Positions 6,220-13,495 of a stretch of DNA of 21,292 bases are shown piece by piece. Positions within the stretch are counted from its first letter, which is position 1, and each line of letters begins with the position of its first letter. The position numbers were made by a program, and so were the translations under genes. The notes beneath the pieces are model-generated. The model was not told the origin of the DNA and did not search any database. It saw nothing but the letters and a program-made list of their open reading frames with translations. Source of the DNA: UMGS1696 sp964621755 (GTDB lineage Bacteria; Bacillota; Clostridia; Oscillospirales; CAG-272); the NCBI GenBank assembly GCA_964621755.1, contig CAZUPI010000043.1, forward strand, positions 1 through 21,292. The letters run 5' to 3'.

Positions 6220-8489
6220 TGCTGATACGAAAACTATTCCGAACTGCATGGATCTACAAAGCGCAGTTTATCTCTATGATTATCATGGTTGCTATTGGTA
6301 CAGGCGTATTTCTCGGATTCAATATCGAATGGAAAAGTATCGAAGCTGACACCGCTTCTTTTTTTGAAAACACAAACTACGCCGATTTCCGGCTCTATTC
6401 CGAGACAGGCTTTACCGAGGCAGACATTGAGGCTGTACAGAATATTTCAGGTGTAGACGCCGCTGCAAGATTTTTATCCGTGAATGCGAATATCACAGGC
6501 ACGAAAACAGCTGTCGCACTGATGGTTTCGGAAAACTACACGGTTTCCACTATGCTTGTTACCGAGGGAAATCCATATGACGAGAACTCGGACGGTATCT
6601 GGCTGTCTGACCAATTTGCTGAGAAGAACGGCTATAAGATCGGCGACAGTCTGACTCTCTCCTATAAAGGGATTACAATCAGTGGTGAAATCGTCGGACT
6701 GATTAAAAGCGGCGAAATGATGATTTGCACGTCGGACGAAAACCAGCTGATGCCCGATTATACCAGCTTCGGCTTTGCTTACATAACGCCAAAGAAACTT
6801 GAAAATGCGATGGGCATGGTATTCTATCCGCAGATAAATATTATCTCCGGCTCTGAAAAAGCGAATATAGAGAATTCTGTAAAGGATGCTCTGGGGCGGA
6901 CGACTCTCGTAACTTCCAAGGATGAGCATACTGCTTACGCCGGAGCGCAGAGCGAAACCGAGGAAGGCAAAACCATGGGAGCAATTCTGCCGGTACTGTT
7001 CCTTGCTATTGGCGTTCTGACGATGGTAACTACCATGCACCGTATTGCGGCAAATGAAAAAACTCAGATTGGTACATTAAAAGCGCTCGGCTTCCGTGAC
7101 AGTCAGATTCTATGGCATTACACCTCATACGGCTTTATCATTGGAATTATCGGCTGTATTCTCGGCGCGGCACTGGGATATGGGCTTGCAGCAATTATTA
7201 TAAGCCCAAGTGGAATGATGAGTACATATTTTGATCTTCCGGATTGGTCGCTGGTGATGCCCGGATTTTGTATTCCGGTGATTTTGATAACGATTATAGC
7301 ACTGACGCTGATAAGCTTCCTTTCGGTAAAAAAGATGTTAGCCGGAACAGCGGCAGATGCACTTCGCCCCTATGAGCCGAAGCTGATGAGAAAGAATGCA
7401 GCTGAAAGACTTCGGTTGTGGAATAAATTTTCCTTCGGTACAAAGTGGAATTTCCGCGACATTATGCGTCACAAATCCCGCTCCGCAATGACGCTTATCG
7501 GAGTAATTGGCTGCATGGTTCTGCTTGTCGGCGGACTTGGCATGAAGGACACGATGGACGACTTCATGCGGATCTTAAATGTGGAAATCAGCAACTATAC
7601 CACAAAAGTAAATCTTTCGGAAAATGTGCAAAGTGACGAAGCAGCGGCGCTTGCAGAGGAATTAAACGGAGACTGGGTATCGTCCTCCGGCGTCAGCCTT
7701 AACGGTAAAACAGTTGTACTGGAAATCTACAATGCCGAGCGTGGATTGATTCGGTTTGTAGATGAAAGCAACAACCGCATGGAACTGACGGATGATGGCG
7801 TATATCTATGTCAACGTCTGAAGGACATCGCCAAGGTCGGTGACACAATTGAATTCTCACCTTACGGAAGTGATGAGACCTACACAGTCAAGGTAGCCGG
7901 ATATCTGCGTTCTGTTCTGTCCGAAACTATTGTCATGACAGAATCATACGCTGCAGGTGCAGGCATCGATTATCATATCACGTCGATTTACACAGATGAA
8001 GCGGCTGACAAAATTGATAATTCATCGATAATAGCGGGCAAGCAGGAAAAGCAGACTATCATGGACACCTACGACAGCTTTATGGACATCATGAATGTCA
8101 TGGTGCTGATGCTTGTGGCTGCGGCGATTGTTTTGGGAATTGTGGTGCTTTACAATCTTGGAGTGATGAGCTATGTCGAACGCAGCCGCGAGCTTGCTAC
8201 ACTCAAAATCCTCGGCTTCCGTGACAAGTACATCGGTAGGCTGCTTGTGAGCCAGAACATTTGGCTCACCATTGCAGGCATACTTATCGGGCTCCCGGCA
8301 GGTGTTGGCGTGCTGCAAGCTCTGCTTACAACGCTCGGGGATGAATACGAGCTGAAGCTCTGTCTCGGTATTCTCACATATTCCGTCAGTCTACTGGTTA
8401 CTTTCGGCGTATCTCTTGCCGTCAGTCTGTTGGTCGCACTTAAAAACAAGCGTATCGACATGGTCGAAGCACTGAAAAGTACAGAATAA
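6219..8489 (+). CDS. Large FtsX-like ABC transporter permease
   Basis: The protein has about 756 residues and two FtsX halves. A first membrane helix near residues 12-35 is followed by an extracellular domain to about residue 245. Three helices come next (about 250-272, 303-328, 345-368). A second unit starts near residue 420 with one helix (SAMTLIGVIGCMVLLVGGLG), a second extracellular domain, and three C-terminal helices (about 628-650, 680-705, 718-742). This 4+4 arrangement is typical of large exporters or lipoprotein/peptide permeases of Gram-positive bacteria. The frame also has an ATG at 6213, but GAGGTG (6205-6210) is well spaced only for the ATG at 6219, which overlaps the ATPase stop as TAATG. 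No promoter lies between it and the ATPase. The substrate is unknown. Confidence 0.9.
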   Translation: MLIRKLFRTAWIYKAQFISMIIMVAIGTGVFLGFNIEWKSIEADTASFFENTNYADFRLYSETGFTEADIEAVQNISGVDAAARFLSVNANITGTKTAVALMVSENYTVSTMLVTEGNPYDENSDGIWLSDQFAEKNGYKIGDSLTLSYKGITISGEIVGLIKSGEMMICTSDENQLMPDYTSFGFAYITPKKLENAMGMVFYPQINIISGSEKANIENSVKDALGRTTLVTSKDEHTAYAGAQSETEEGKTMGAILPVLFLAIGVLTMVTTMHRIAANEKTQIGTLKALGFRDSQILWHYTSYGFIIGIIGCILGAALGYGLAAIIISPSGMMSTYFDLPDWSLVMPGFCIPVILITIIALTLISFLSVKKMLAGTAADALRPYEPKLMRKNAAERLRLWNKFSFGTKWNFRDIMRHKSRSAMTLIGVIGCMVLLVGGLGMKDTMDDFMRILNVEISNYTTKVNLSENVQSDEAAALAEELNGDWVSSSGVSLNGKTVVLEIYNAERGLIRFVDESNNRMELTDDGVYLCQRLKDIAKVGDTIEFSPYGSDETYTVKVAGYLRSVLSETIVMTESYAAGAGIDYHITSIYTDEAADKIDNSSIIAGKQEKQTIMDTYDSFMDIMNVMVLMLVAAAIVLGIVVLYNLGVMSYVERSRELATLKILGFRDKYIGRLLVSQNIWLTIAGILIGLPAGVGVLQALLTTLGDEYELKLCLGILTYSVSLLVTFGVSLAVSLLVALKNKRIDMVEALKSTE

Positions 8490-8504
8490 ATTCTGAATGA
8501 TTTT

Positions 8505-8592
8505 TAGTTTTTACTATTAATCGCAGCCAATCTATGAAACGGTGAAGATCGCGGGCAGTGTTTTTCGGAATGTCCGCCCTGCTTAAAATTCT
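8505..8592 (-). pseudogene. Minus-strand gene fragment, family not recognised
   Basis: On the minus strand this stretch reads ILSRADIPKNTARDLHRFID followed by WLRLIV, which has the amino-acid make-up of a real protein C-terminus rather than a random shadow. There is no plausible start or ribosome binding site, and the flanking residues (FFLFFIIK-like upstream, KTKNHSEF downstream) lose this character. I read it as the remnant of an unidentified gene within a decayed interval. Confidence 0.3.
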
Positions 8593-8625
8593 CAAGAAAA
8601 ATAGGAAGATGATTTTAGGCATCAC

Positions 8626-8830
8626 TCATAATTTGAATTGATTTCTTTTTGGAGTTTTTATCCCTGATTCATTCAGCAAAGCAGTTTGCTCCATCTCTTT
8701 TTCATAGCTGCCCTTGGCATATACATGGTCGGAGATTGCCTGTTTCATCTTGTTTTTCGCCATCCGCCTCACAAGCTGCGGTCTGCTCGTCCAAAGTTCC
8801 ACGATGGAGATACTGCGTAAAAGACAGGCC
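8626..8830 (-). pseudogene. Minus-strand gene fragment with intact stop, family not recognised
   Basis: The minus-strand frame ending at TGA (8628-8626) reads SISIVELWTSRPQLVRRM, then AKNKMKQAISDHVYAKGSYE and KEMEQTALLNESG. It is Lys/Glu-rich with protein-like composition. It has no start codon with a ribosome binding site and collides head-on with the + strand fragment at 8835. It appears to be the 3' end of a gene whose 5' part has been lost. The family is not identified. Confidence 0.3.
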
Positions 8831-8834
8831 CGCT

Positions 8835-9014
8835 GACCGTATCGACGATCCGTTCCCTGTGGAAAAGCTCATGTACAATCCGGATGCCATTGCGTTGTGG
8901 CTGTATCAAAAAGTACACCGACCTGTTCGCACCCGCGAGATGGATTATTTCATCTGCGACTCCGTTGACGAAGTAAACGAGAAAGCGGTGGAGCTTATCC
9001 AAGCGGACGGAGGA
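8835..9014 (+). pseudogene. Remnant of an alkaline-phosphatase-superfamily (phosphodiesterase-like) gene
   Basis: The frame reads DRIDDPFPVEKLMYNPDAIA then LWLYQK. At an A5 run (8908-8912) the continuation YTDLFAP is found one base away, so there is a frameshift there. From about 8937 the original frame resumes with REMDYFICDSVDEVNEKAVE, a segment that in this family would lie well downstream, so an internal deletion is likely. After ADG (about 9010) family-like sequence stops. My family assignment comes from recalled resemblance to type I phosphodiesterase/alkaline-phosphatase-like proteins of gut Clostridia and is tentative. The open frame running 8649-9134 is therefore not treated as a working gene. 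Apart from these fragments, the interval 8490-9160 shows nothing else I can name. Confidence 0.4.
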
Positions 9015-9160
9015 TTTTCCCCCGTTCTTCTCGTTTTAGTGGATTTATGCAAGAGCGCGTCGATTGACTCCACCATTGTTTTTGATATATACTATTGTCA
9101 CAGAGGAATTCCACTGTTCACAGCAAAAAAGTAAAAACATTCAAATGGAGGTTTATTTTC

Positions 9161-10009
9161 ATGACATTCACAGAAACAATGGCAAAGCTGCGCACCGGTA
9201 AAGGGGAGACGCAGGGTCAGCTTGCAGACATACTCGGCGTATCAAACCGTACAGTATCCAAATGGGAATGCGGGGACGGTGAACCGGATATGGCAACACT
9301 CATCAAAATCGCCGAGCACTACGGAGTCACGCTCGACAAGCTGTGCGGGATTGAAGAAACACAGGTCCGCGATTATGCAGATTTATCCGTTGATGATGCG
9401 GCACTTCAGGCGTATTCCGATATGCTGAAATGCACGAATGCGTTACAGGCTGCATTCGAAAGTAATGACGACAAGGGCGTAGATTTTTCAAAACTCGATT
9501 CTCTGGTTCCGCCGCATCTTCTTGACGAGAACGCTCACGCGACCGGAGTCTTCACAAGCCGGATTTATTCTCTGTTTGTCAATTCTCACGCAAACAATTT
9601 TTCAGTGACAGTCATGCGCAATGCTGAAAACTTCAAATGGATAACAGAACAGTCGGATAAGCTGACAAAATTTTTCTCCTATCTTACTGACCCTGATATT
9701 CTAAAATTGCTGTATACCCTCCTCGCCTCTGACTTTGCACGCAACTTTACAGCCGATTATGCTGCGGAAGCCGCTGGCATTTCTACTGAAAAAGCAGTCG
9801 ATTTCCTTGACTATGCGGGCTTTCACTTCAAGAATGTCGAGCTGATCGATGGCAAATGCAAAATTTATCAACATCTTGACGCAACTCTGTCAGGCTCATG
9901 GCTGGCGATTCTCTGCCTTGCCCACGAACTGGCAATCAACGAAGACACGGGATATGACGGTTATTTTAAAACGCTCTACAACCCAATTCTTGCTAAAATG
10001 GAGGACTAA
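9161..10009 (+). CDS. XRE-family helix-turn-helix regulator with long C-terminal domain (first of tandem pair)
   Basis: This 282-residue protein has an N-terminal Cro/C1-type DNA-binding domain (residues about 6-62; TQGQLADILGVSNRTVSKWE contains the two helix-turn-helix helices). About 215 residues without a recognised enzyme motif follow. The middle is acidic. Around residues 175-265 it alternates helices and strands (TDPDILKLLYTLLASDF, EAAGISTEKAVDFLDYAGF), suggesting a second winged-helix-like fold. The frame is open to a TTG at 9095, but ATG 9161 follows TGGAGG at proper spacing and begins the MTFTE motif shared with the next gene. It is probably a cytoplasmic transcription factor. Its target is unknown; the MacB-type transporter upstream is one candidate. 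Confidence 0.85.
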   Translation: MTFTETMAKLRTGKGETQGQLADILGVSNRTVSKWECGDGEPDMATLIKIAEHYGVTLDKLCGIEETQVRDYADLSVDDAALQAYSDMLKCTNALQAAFESNDDKGVDFSKLDSLVPPHLLDENAHATGVFTSRIYSLFVNSHANNFSVTVMRNAENFKWITEQSDKLTKFFSYLTDPDILKLLYTLLASDFARNFTADYAAEAAGISTEKAVDFLDYAGFHFKNVELIDGKCKIYQHLDATLSGSWLAILCLAHELAINEDTGYDGYFKTLYNPILAKMED

Positions 10010-10011
10010 TC

Positions 10012-10851
10012 ATGACATTTTCCGAAAACATCAAAAAATACCGGACCGCCGCGGGACTGACCCAGGAAGAGGTAGCGGAAAAAGTAGGAATCAGCGGACA
10101 AGCGGTATCGAAGTGGGAAACGAGCGACACGTTTCCAGACCCTACACTGCTCCCCAGTCTTGCTGACGCGCTTGGCGTATCGATTGACATGCTGTTCGGC
10201 CATGAGGCACGGGAGGTCAAGACGGTTGCACCGGAAATCTTCAATTATATAAAGCACGGTGACAAAGCAAAATCAGAAGATAGACGCATGTACGATACCA
10301 TTGCGTCAGCATACAAATCATGGGACCGGAATGAATATAGAAGTGATATTTGGGATAAGCCGTTCCAAAACACAAAGATGTGCAGGCAGGAACTTTTCAC
10401 AGACCATGCTGCCGGTATGATGTTTGACCACCCGGAGTTCGCGTTTGCTACAGTCGTATTCGAGCCGCCGGAAGGATTTGAATCGTTATTCACGGAGGAA
10501 GCAATCACTTACCTGACCCCGCTTGGCGACACGGACATCGTGAAATGCCTCATTGAGCTGCTGAAGCGTTCAAGCCGCAGCGCCTACGAGCTTACTATTC
10601 TTCTGCGCGAAGCCGGCGTCGATATGACAAAAGAAGGAGAAATACGTGACAAGCTGAAGAATCTGACGCGCCTCATCTCAGTAAACGATGTAGAAATCAA
10701 CAAAAAAAGCCATACCATCGTTGAGCTTCGTCCTAATTACACCCCCTACCTCCTCAATATTTTTGCAGCCGCGTACGCCGCCTCCTCACCAGATGACATC
10801 ATAACCGGAGGAATCAACAAGACGCACAGAAAGGCTCCGATTATCAAATAA
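10012..10851 (+). CDS. XRE-family helix-turn-helix regulator with long C-terminal domain (second of tandem pair)
   Basis: This 279-residue protein has the same layout as the gene before it. It begins MTFSENIKKYR, then has a Cro/C1-type domain (TQEEVAEKVGISGQAVSKWE, about residues 17-36, extending to about 62) and a C-terminal region of about 210 residues. Both share SKWE plus a P-D turn, and both have a tail segment starting YLT (YLTDPDILKLL against YLTPLGDTDIVKCL). They are therefore diverged paralogues. The start lies 2 bases after the previous stop, with GGAGG of the upstream gene's end as ribosome binding site, so the two are translationally coupled. A terminator follows. They could form a heterodimer or act on different operators, since the recognition-helix residues differ (NRT against GQA). 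Confidence 0.86.
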   Translation: MTFSENIKKYRTAAGLTQEEVAEKVGISGQAVSKWETSDTFPDPTLLPSLADALGVSIDMLFGHEAREVKTVAPEIFNYIKHGDKAKSEDRRMYDTIASAYKSWDRNEYRSDIWDKPFQNTKMCRQELFTDHAAGMMFDHPEFAFATVVFEPPEGFESLFTEEAITYLTPLGDTDIVKCLIELLKRSSRSAYELTILLREAGVDMTKEGEIRDKLKNLTRLISVNDVEINKKSHTIVELRPNYTPYLLNIFAAAYAASSPDDIITGGINKTHRKAPIIK

Positions 10852-10894
10852 TGTAAGCTCTACGGAGGAGCTCCTATATCAAAAATAACCCCCC

Positions 10895-10929
10895 TGCGTC
10901 GTGAAAATATTCACGACGCAAATTTTTTT
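10895..10929 (+). terminator. Rho-independent terminator after the XRE pair
   Basis: An 11-bp stem TGCGTCGTGAA/TTCACGACGCA with loop AATA (10895-10920) is followed by AATTTTTTT. It separates the regulator operon from the VanZ-like gene. Confidence 0.92.
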
Positions 10930-10940
10930 GCAAAAATACC

Positions 10941-10969
10941 TGTACATCCGCCGCACAAAATGGTATAAT
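10941..10969 (+). promoter_or_regulatory. Promoter of the VanZ-like gene
   Basis: A perfect -10 TATAAT (10964-10969) lies 17 bases after TGTACA (10941-10946), a partial -35 match. It is placed directly after the terminator and 30 bases before the start codon. Confidence 0.7.
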
Positions 10970-10998
10970 ATAACCAAACCAAGGTACAAAGGAGAACT

Positions 10999-11481
10999 AT
11001 GTCAAAAAAAGTAACACGAATCATTCTCTGGCTCGCTGTCGCCGTCTGTATGGCAGTGATATTCTCATTTTCCATGGAAAACGGAGTAGAGTCTGCGGAG
11101 TCATCCGGCGGATTCATACGCACGCTTCTCGAACAATTTGATACAAATTTTTCCAAACTCTCATATGAAGAGCAGCGCGCCATTATCGAATCCCACGACC
11201 ATTTTATCCGCAAGCTGGCACACTTTTCCATTTATGCTCTTTTGGGAGTTCTCGTCTCTTCAACCCTTTCAACCTACGCCATGGATTTCGGCAAAACCGC
11301 CCTTTTCTCGGTCGCCATCTGCGCCATATACGCCATCTCTGACGAAATCCACCAATACTTCGTCCCCGGCCGCGCGTGCATGATACGCGACATGCTCCTC
11401 GATACCTCCGGTTCCATCTGCGGCATTCTCCTCATTTCCCTTATTCTATATTCTGTTCGCAGGAAGAAAAAGAAGAGATAA
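10999..11481 (+). CDS. VanZ-family membrane protein
   Basis: A 160-residue protein with four predicted membrane helices: ILWLAVAVCMAVIFSFSM near 6-23, AHFSIYALLGVLVSSTL near 74-90, ALFSVAICAIYAI near 101-113, and CGILLISLILYS near 141-152. The VanZ-family hallmarks are FIRKLAHFSIYALLG and the loop SDEIHQYFVPGRACMIRDML followed by DTSG. VanZ itself gives low-level teicoplanin resistance in enterococci, but most chromosomal homologues are uncharacterised envelope proteins, so resistance should not be assumed. ATG follows AAAGGAG. The C-terminus RRKKKKR is cytoplasmic by the positive-inside rule. It is probably monocistronic. Confidence 0.87.
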   Translation: MSKKVTRIILWLAVAVCMAVIFSFSMENGVESAESSGGFIRTLLEQFDTNFSKLSYEEQRAIIESHDHFIRKLAHFSIYALLGVLVSSTLSTYAMDFGKTALFSVAICAIYAISDEIHQYFVPGRACMIRDMLLDTSGSICGILLISLILYSVRRKKKKR

Positions 11482-11506
11482 TTCATATCAACTACACAAA
11501 ATCCTG

Positions 11507-11567
11507 CCCTCACCCCGTATAAAAATTTTGTGGGGGTCAGGGGGCGCTTTTATCAAAAAGCGTCCCC
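11507..11567 (+). repeat. Double-hairpin intergenic element
   Basis: Two overlapping inverted repeats occur between the VanZ-like gene and the esterases. CCCTCACCCC (11507-11516) pairs with GGGGTCAGGG (11533-11542) with one mismatch, and GGGGGCGCTTTT (11540-11551) pairs with AAAAGCGTCCCC (11556-11567) with one G-U. The two stems share bases and so could be alternatives. No T-tract follows. It may act as a terminator or processing site, or be a dispersed palindromic repeat; only a genome search can tell. Confidence 0.5.
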
Positions 11568-11609
11568 TACATATCCCCCAGTATTTTCAATTTACCATAG
11601 GAGGATTGT

Positions 11610-12377
11610 ATGGCTTTTCTTGAAGTTAAGTTTTTTTCGGACGTGCTCGGCATGTGCATGTCCATGAATGTCGTGCTGCCGCAAAATGCGGATAGAAAAT
11701 ATCCTACGCTGTATCTGCTTCATGGGATGAGCGACGACCATTCTACGTGGTCGCGTCTCACCTCAATTGAGCGGTATGCGGACCAGCATGGGATTGCGGT
11801 CGTCATGCCGACAACGTATCTCGGCTGGTATACAGACATGAACATGGGATTTCAGTACCGCACGTTTGTGGGAGAGGAGCTGCCGAAAATCTGCCGCTCG
11901 TTCTTCCCCATGATGTCCGACAAACGGGAGGATACCTACCTCGCCGGCAATTCGATGGGAGGCTACGGCGCAGTGGCGATTGCCCTGACCTATCCCGACA
12001 CCTTCTCCATCGCCGCACCCCTGTCCGGCGCGTTCGACCCGCGGGGGCTCTATGATGAAAAGCATCCCAAAAACACCTACTTTTCTGACATTTTCGGAGA
12101 GGTGGAGGCCTTTGAAGGTTCGAAAAATGACCTTTGGTATCTGACCAAGGCGGTTAAGGAGTCAGGCGGAAACGTTCCGAAGATATTCATGTGGTGCGGA
12201 ACGGAAGATGCCCTCTATTCCGTGAACACCTCCTTCCGTGACCATCTTGTCTCCCTCGGATATGATTTGACCTATACCCAAACGCCCGGCAACCACTCAT
12301 GGTCTTATTGGGACCGCGAAATTCAGAACGTGCTGCGCTTCATTGACGAGTACAGAAAAAGCAGAAAGGAGATTTGA
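11610..12377 (+). CDS. Alpha/beta-hydrolase esterase (EstA/tributyrin-esterase type), copy 1
   Basis: This 255-residue cytoplasmic serine esterase resembles the EstA/esterase D-like group. The oxyanion-region LYLLHGMSDD (about 34-43), nucleophile Ser115 in GNSMGG, Asp200 in CGTEDALY and His229 in PGNHSWSYW make a complete catalytic triad. Such enzymes hydrolyse short acyl esters, including acetyl groups on plant glycans or simple model esters. The natural substrate here is unknown. ATG follows AGGAGG. There is no signal peptide, so it acts on imported material. It overlaps the next, paralogous esterase. Confidence 0.9.
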   Translation: MAFLEVKFFSDVLGMCMSMNVVLPQNADRKYPTLYLLHGMSDDHSTWSRLTSIERYADQHGIAVVMPTTYLGWYTDMNMGFQYRTFVGEELPKICRSFFPMMSDKREDTYLAGNSMGGYGAVAIALTYPDTFSIAAPLSGAFDPRGLYDEKHPKNTYFSDIFGEVEAFEGSKNDLWYLTKAVKESGGNVPKIFMWCGTEDALYSVNTSFRDHLVSLGYDLTYTQTPGNHSWSYWDREIQNVLRFIDEYRKSRKEI

Positions 12378-12379
12378 AA

Positions 12380-13168
12380 GTGGCGCTCATTCATACATAT
12401 TTACGCTCGGATTCCCTTGGACGCGGCGTATCCTGCGAGGTGATTCTGCCGCAAAAGTCTACGAAGCTCATCGGAATGGAAACCGCCGAAAACGAAAAAA
12501 TCAAAGTTCTGTGGCTTCTCCATGGCATGTCCGACGACTGCACTATCTGGCAGCGCCGCACATCTATTGAACGATATGTCGCCCTATACGGTCTTGCGGT
12601 CGTCATGCCCGACGTTGAGATGTCCTCTTACAGCAATCTCGCCCACGGAGGCAGATTCTATGATTATGTTGCCAGGGAGCTTCCCGCTGTGATGAGCCGG
12701 ATGTTCGGTTTCTCAACGGCGCGTGAGGATAACTTCATTGCCGGACTCTCAATGGGCGGTGCAGGCTGCATGAAAATCGGTCTCGCCAATCCTGACAAAT
12801 ACGCCGCTATCGGGTGCCTGTCCGCAGCCATGCTGATTCATCCGCTTCCGAACGATACAAGCGCACTCGACCCTTCCAAGAACAAATACGACTATATACG
12901 TTTTGACGGACGCGACCTTGCGGGGAGCGAAGAAGACGTCATTGCCAGTGCAAACAGGATTCTTGCAGACGGACTTCCCGTCCCCCGCATCTATCACTCT
13001 ACCGGCTCCGATGACTTTCTGCTTCAAGCGGCTCACCAAACCCGCGACTTTTTCACCTCTCTCCCCGGCAATCCCTTCTCCTACACCTTCGAGGAAGACC
13101 CCGGCGGTCACACCTGGGAATACTGGGATTTACACATTCAGAGATTTCTTGAATTCATAAATTTATAG
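12380..13168 (+). CDS. Alpha/beta-hydrolase esterase (EstA type), copy 2
   Basis: This 262-residue paralogue of the preceding esterase keeps the triad: Ser124 in GLSMGG, Asp211/Asp212 in TGSDDFLL, and His244 in PGGHTWEYW. It also keeps LLHGMSDD near 46-53. The frame allows a TTG at 12374, but the AAAGGAG (12365-12371) is correctly spaced for GTG 12380. From there the protein starts MALIHTYLRSD, matching the MAFLEVKFFSD start of copy 1. The two genes are nearly contiguous, with the ribosome binding site inside the end of copy 1, so they are co-translated. Differences in the lid region (GWYTDMNMG against SSYSNLAHG) suggest different substrate ranges. Confidence 0.89.
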   Translation: MALIHTYLRSDSLGRGVSCEVILPQKSTKLIGMETAENEKIKVLWLLHGMSDDCTIWQRRTSIERYVALYGLAVVMPDVEMSSYSNLAHGGRFYDYVARELPAVMSRMFGFSTAREDNFIAGLSMGGAGCMKIGLANPDKYAAIGCLSAAMLIHPLPNDTSALDPSKNKYDYIRFDGRDLAGSEEDVIASANRILADGLPVPRIYHSTGSDDFLLQAAHQTRDFFTSLPGNPFSYTFEEDPGGHTWEYWDLHIQRFLEFINL

Positions 13169-13182
13169 AATAAAAACGCGTT

Positions 13183-13217
13183 AGGGGCACCTTATTAAGT
13201 GTCCCTGAGCTTTTTCT
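13183..13217 (+). terminator. Terminator after the esterase pair
   Basis: AGGGGCAC (13183-13190) pairs with GTGTCCCT (13199-13206), one G-U, and is followed by GAGCTTTTTCTTTA. The 327-base interval 13169-13495 otherwise holds a tandem A/T repeat, the promoter at 13387-13415 and a leader; I see no gene in it. Confidence 0.8.
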
Positions 13218-13222
13218 TTATT

Positions 13223-13260
13223 AATTATAAAAATAATTATAAATTATAAAAATAATTATA
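13223..13260 (+). repeat. Perfect tandem duplication of a 19-bp A/T unit
   Basis: AATTATAAAAATAATTATA occurs twice back to back (13223-13241 and 13242-13260) with no mismatch. It is flanked by ordinary A/T-rich intergenic sequence. It could be replication slippage or an UP-type/bent DNA segment; it is too far (about 125 bases) from the -35 box at 13387 to be a simple UP element. Confidence 0.8.
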
Positions 13261-13386
13261 AAAAGAACCTGAAATTCAGCACTGCTTCATTCCCCTATTG
13301 CAACTACTTTTGTAACTTAATTATAACCAAAAAAAAAAAAGATTTTTGTGCAATTATACAAATTAGATAAAATGAATGAATGATTG

Positions 13387-13415
13387 TTGAATTTTTCACT
13401 TTTTTATGGTATAGT
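13387..13415 (+). promoter_or_regulatory. Promoter of the surface-protein gene
   Basis: TTGAAT (13387-13392), a 17-base spacer, and TATAGT (13410-13415). The predicted start gives a leader of about 75 bases before ATG 13496, with AGGAG at 13479-13483. Confidence 0.75.
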
Positions 13416-13495
13416 AAGGGCAGTAATAATGGAGAGTATGGGTAAAATCATACATCGACAAGTTACAAATATTTTTATAGGAGCATGACAAAGCA

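Noticed and set aside
8649..9134. Intact 161-codon gene
   Set aside because: No ribosome binding site, its first 60 codons oppose a minus-strand fragment, and family-like segments are joined by a frameshift and an internal deletion.
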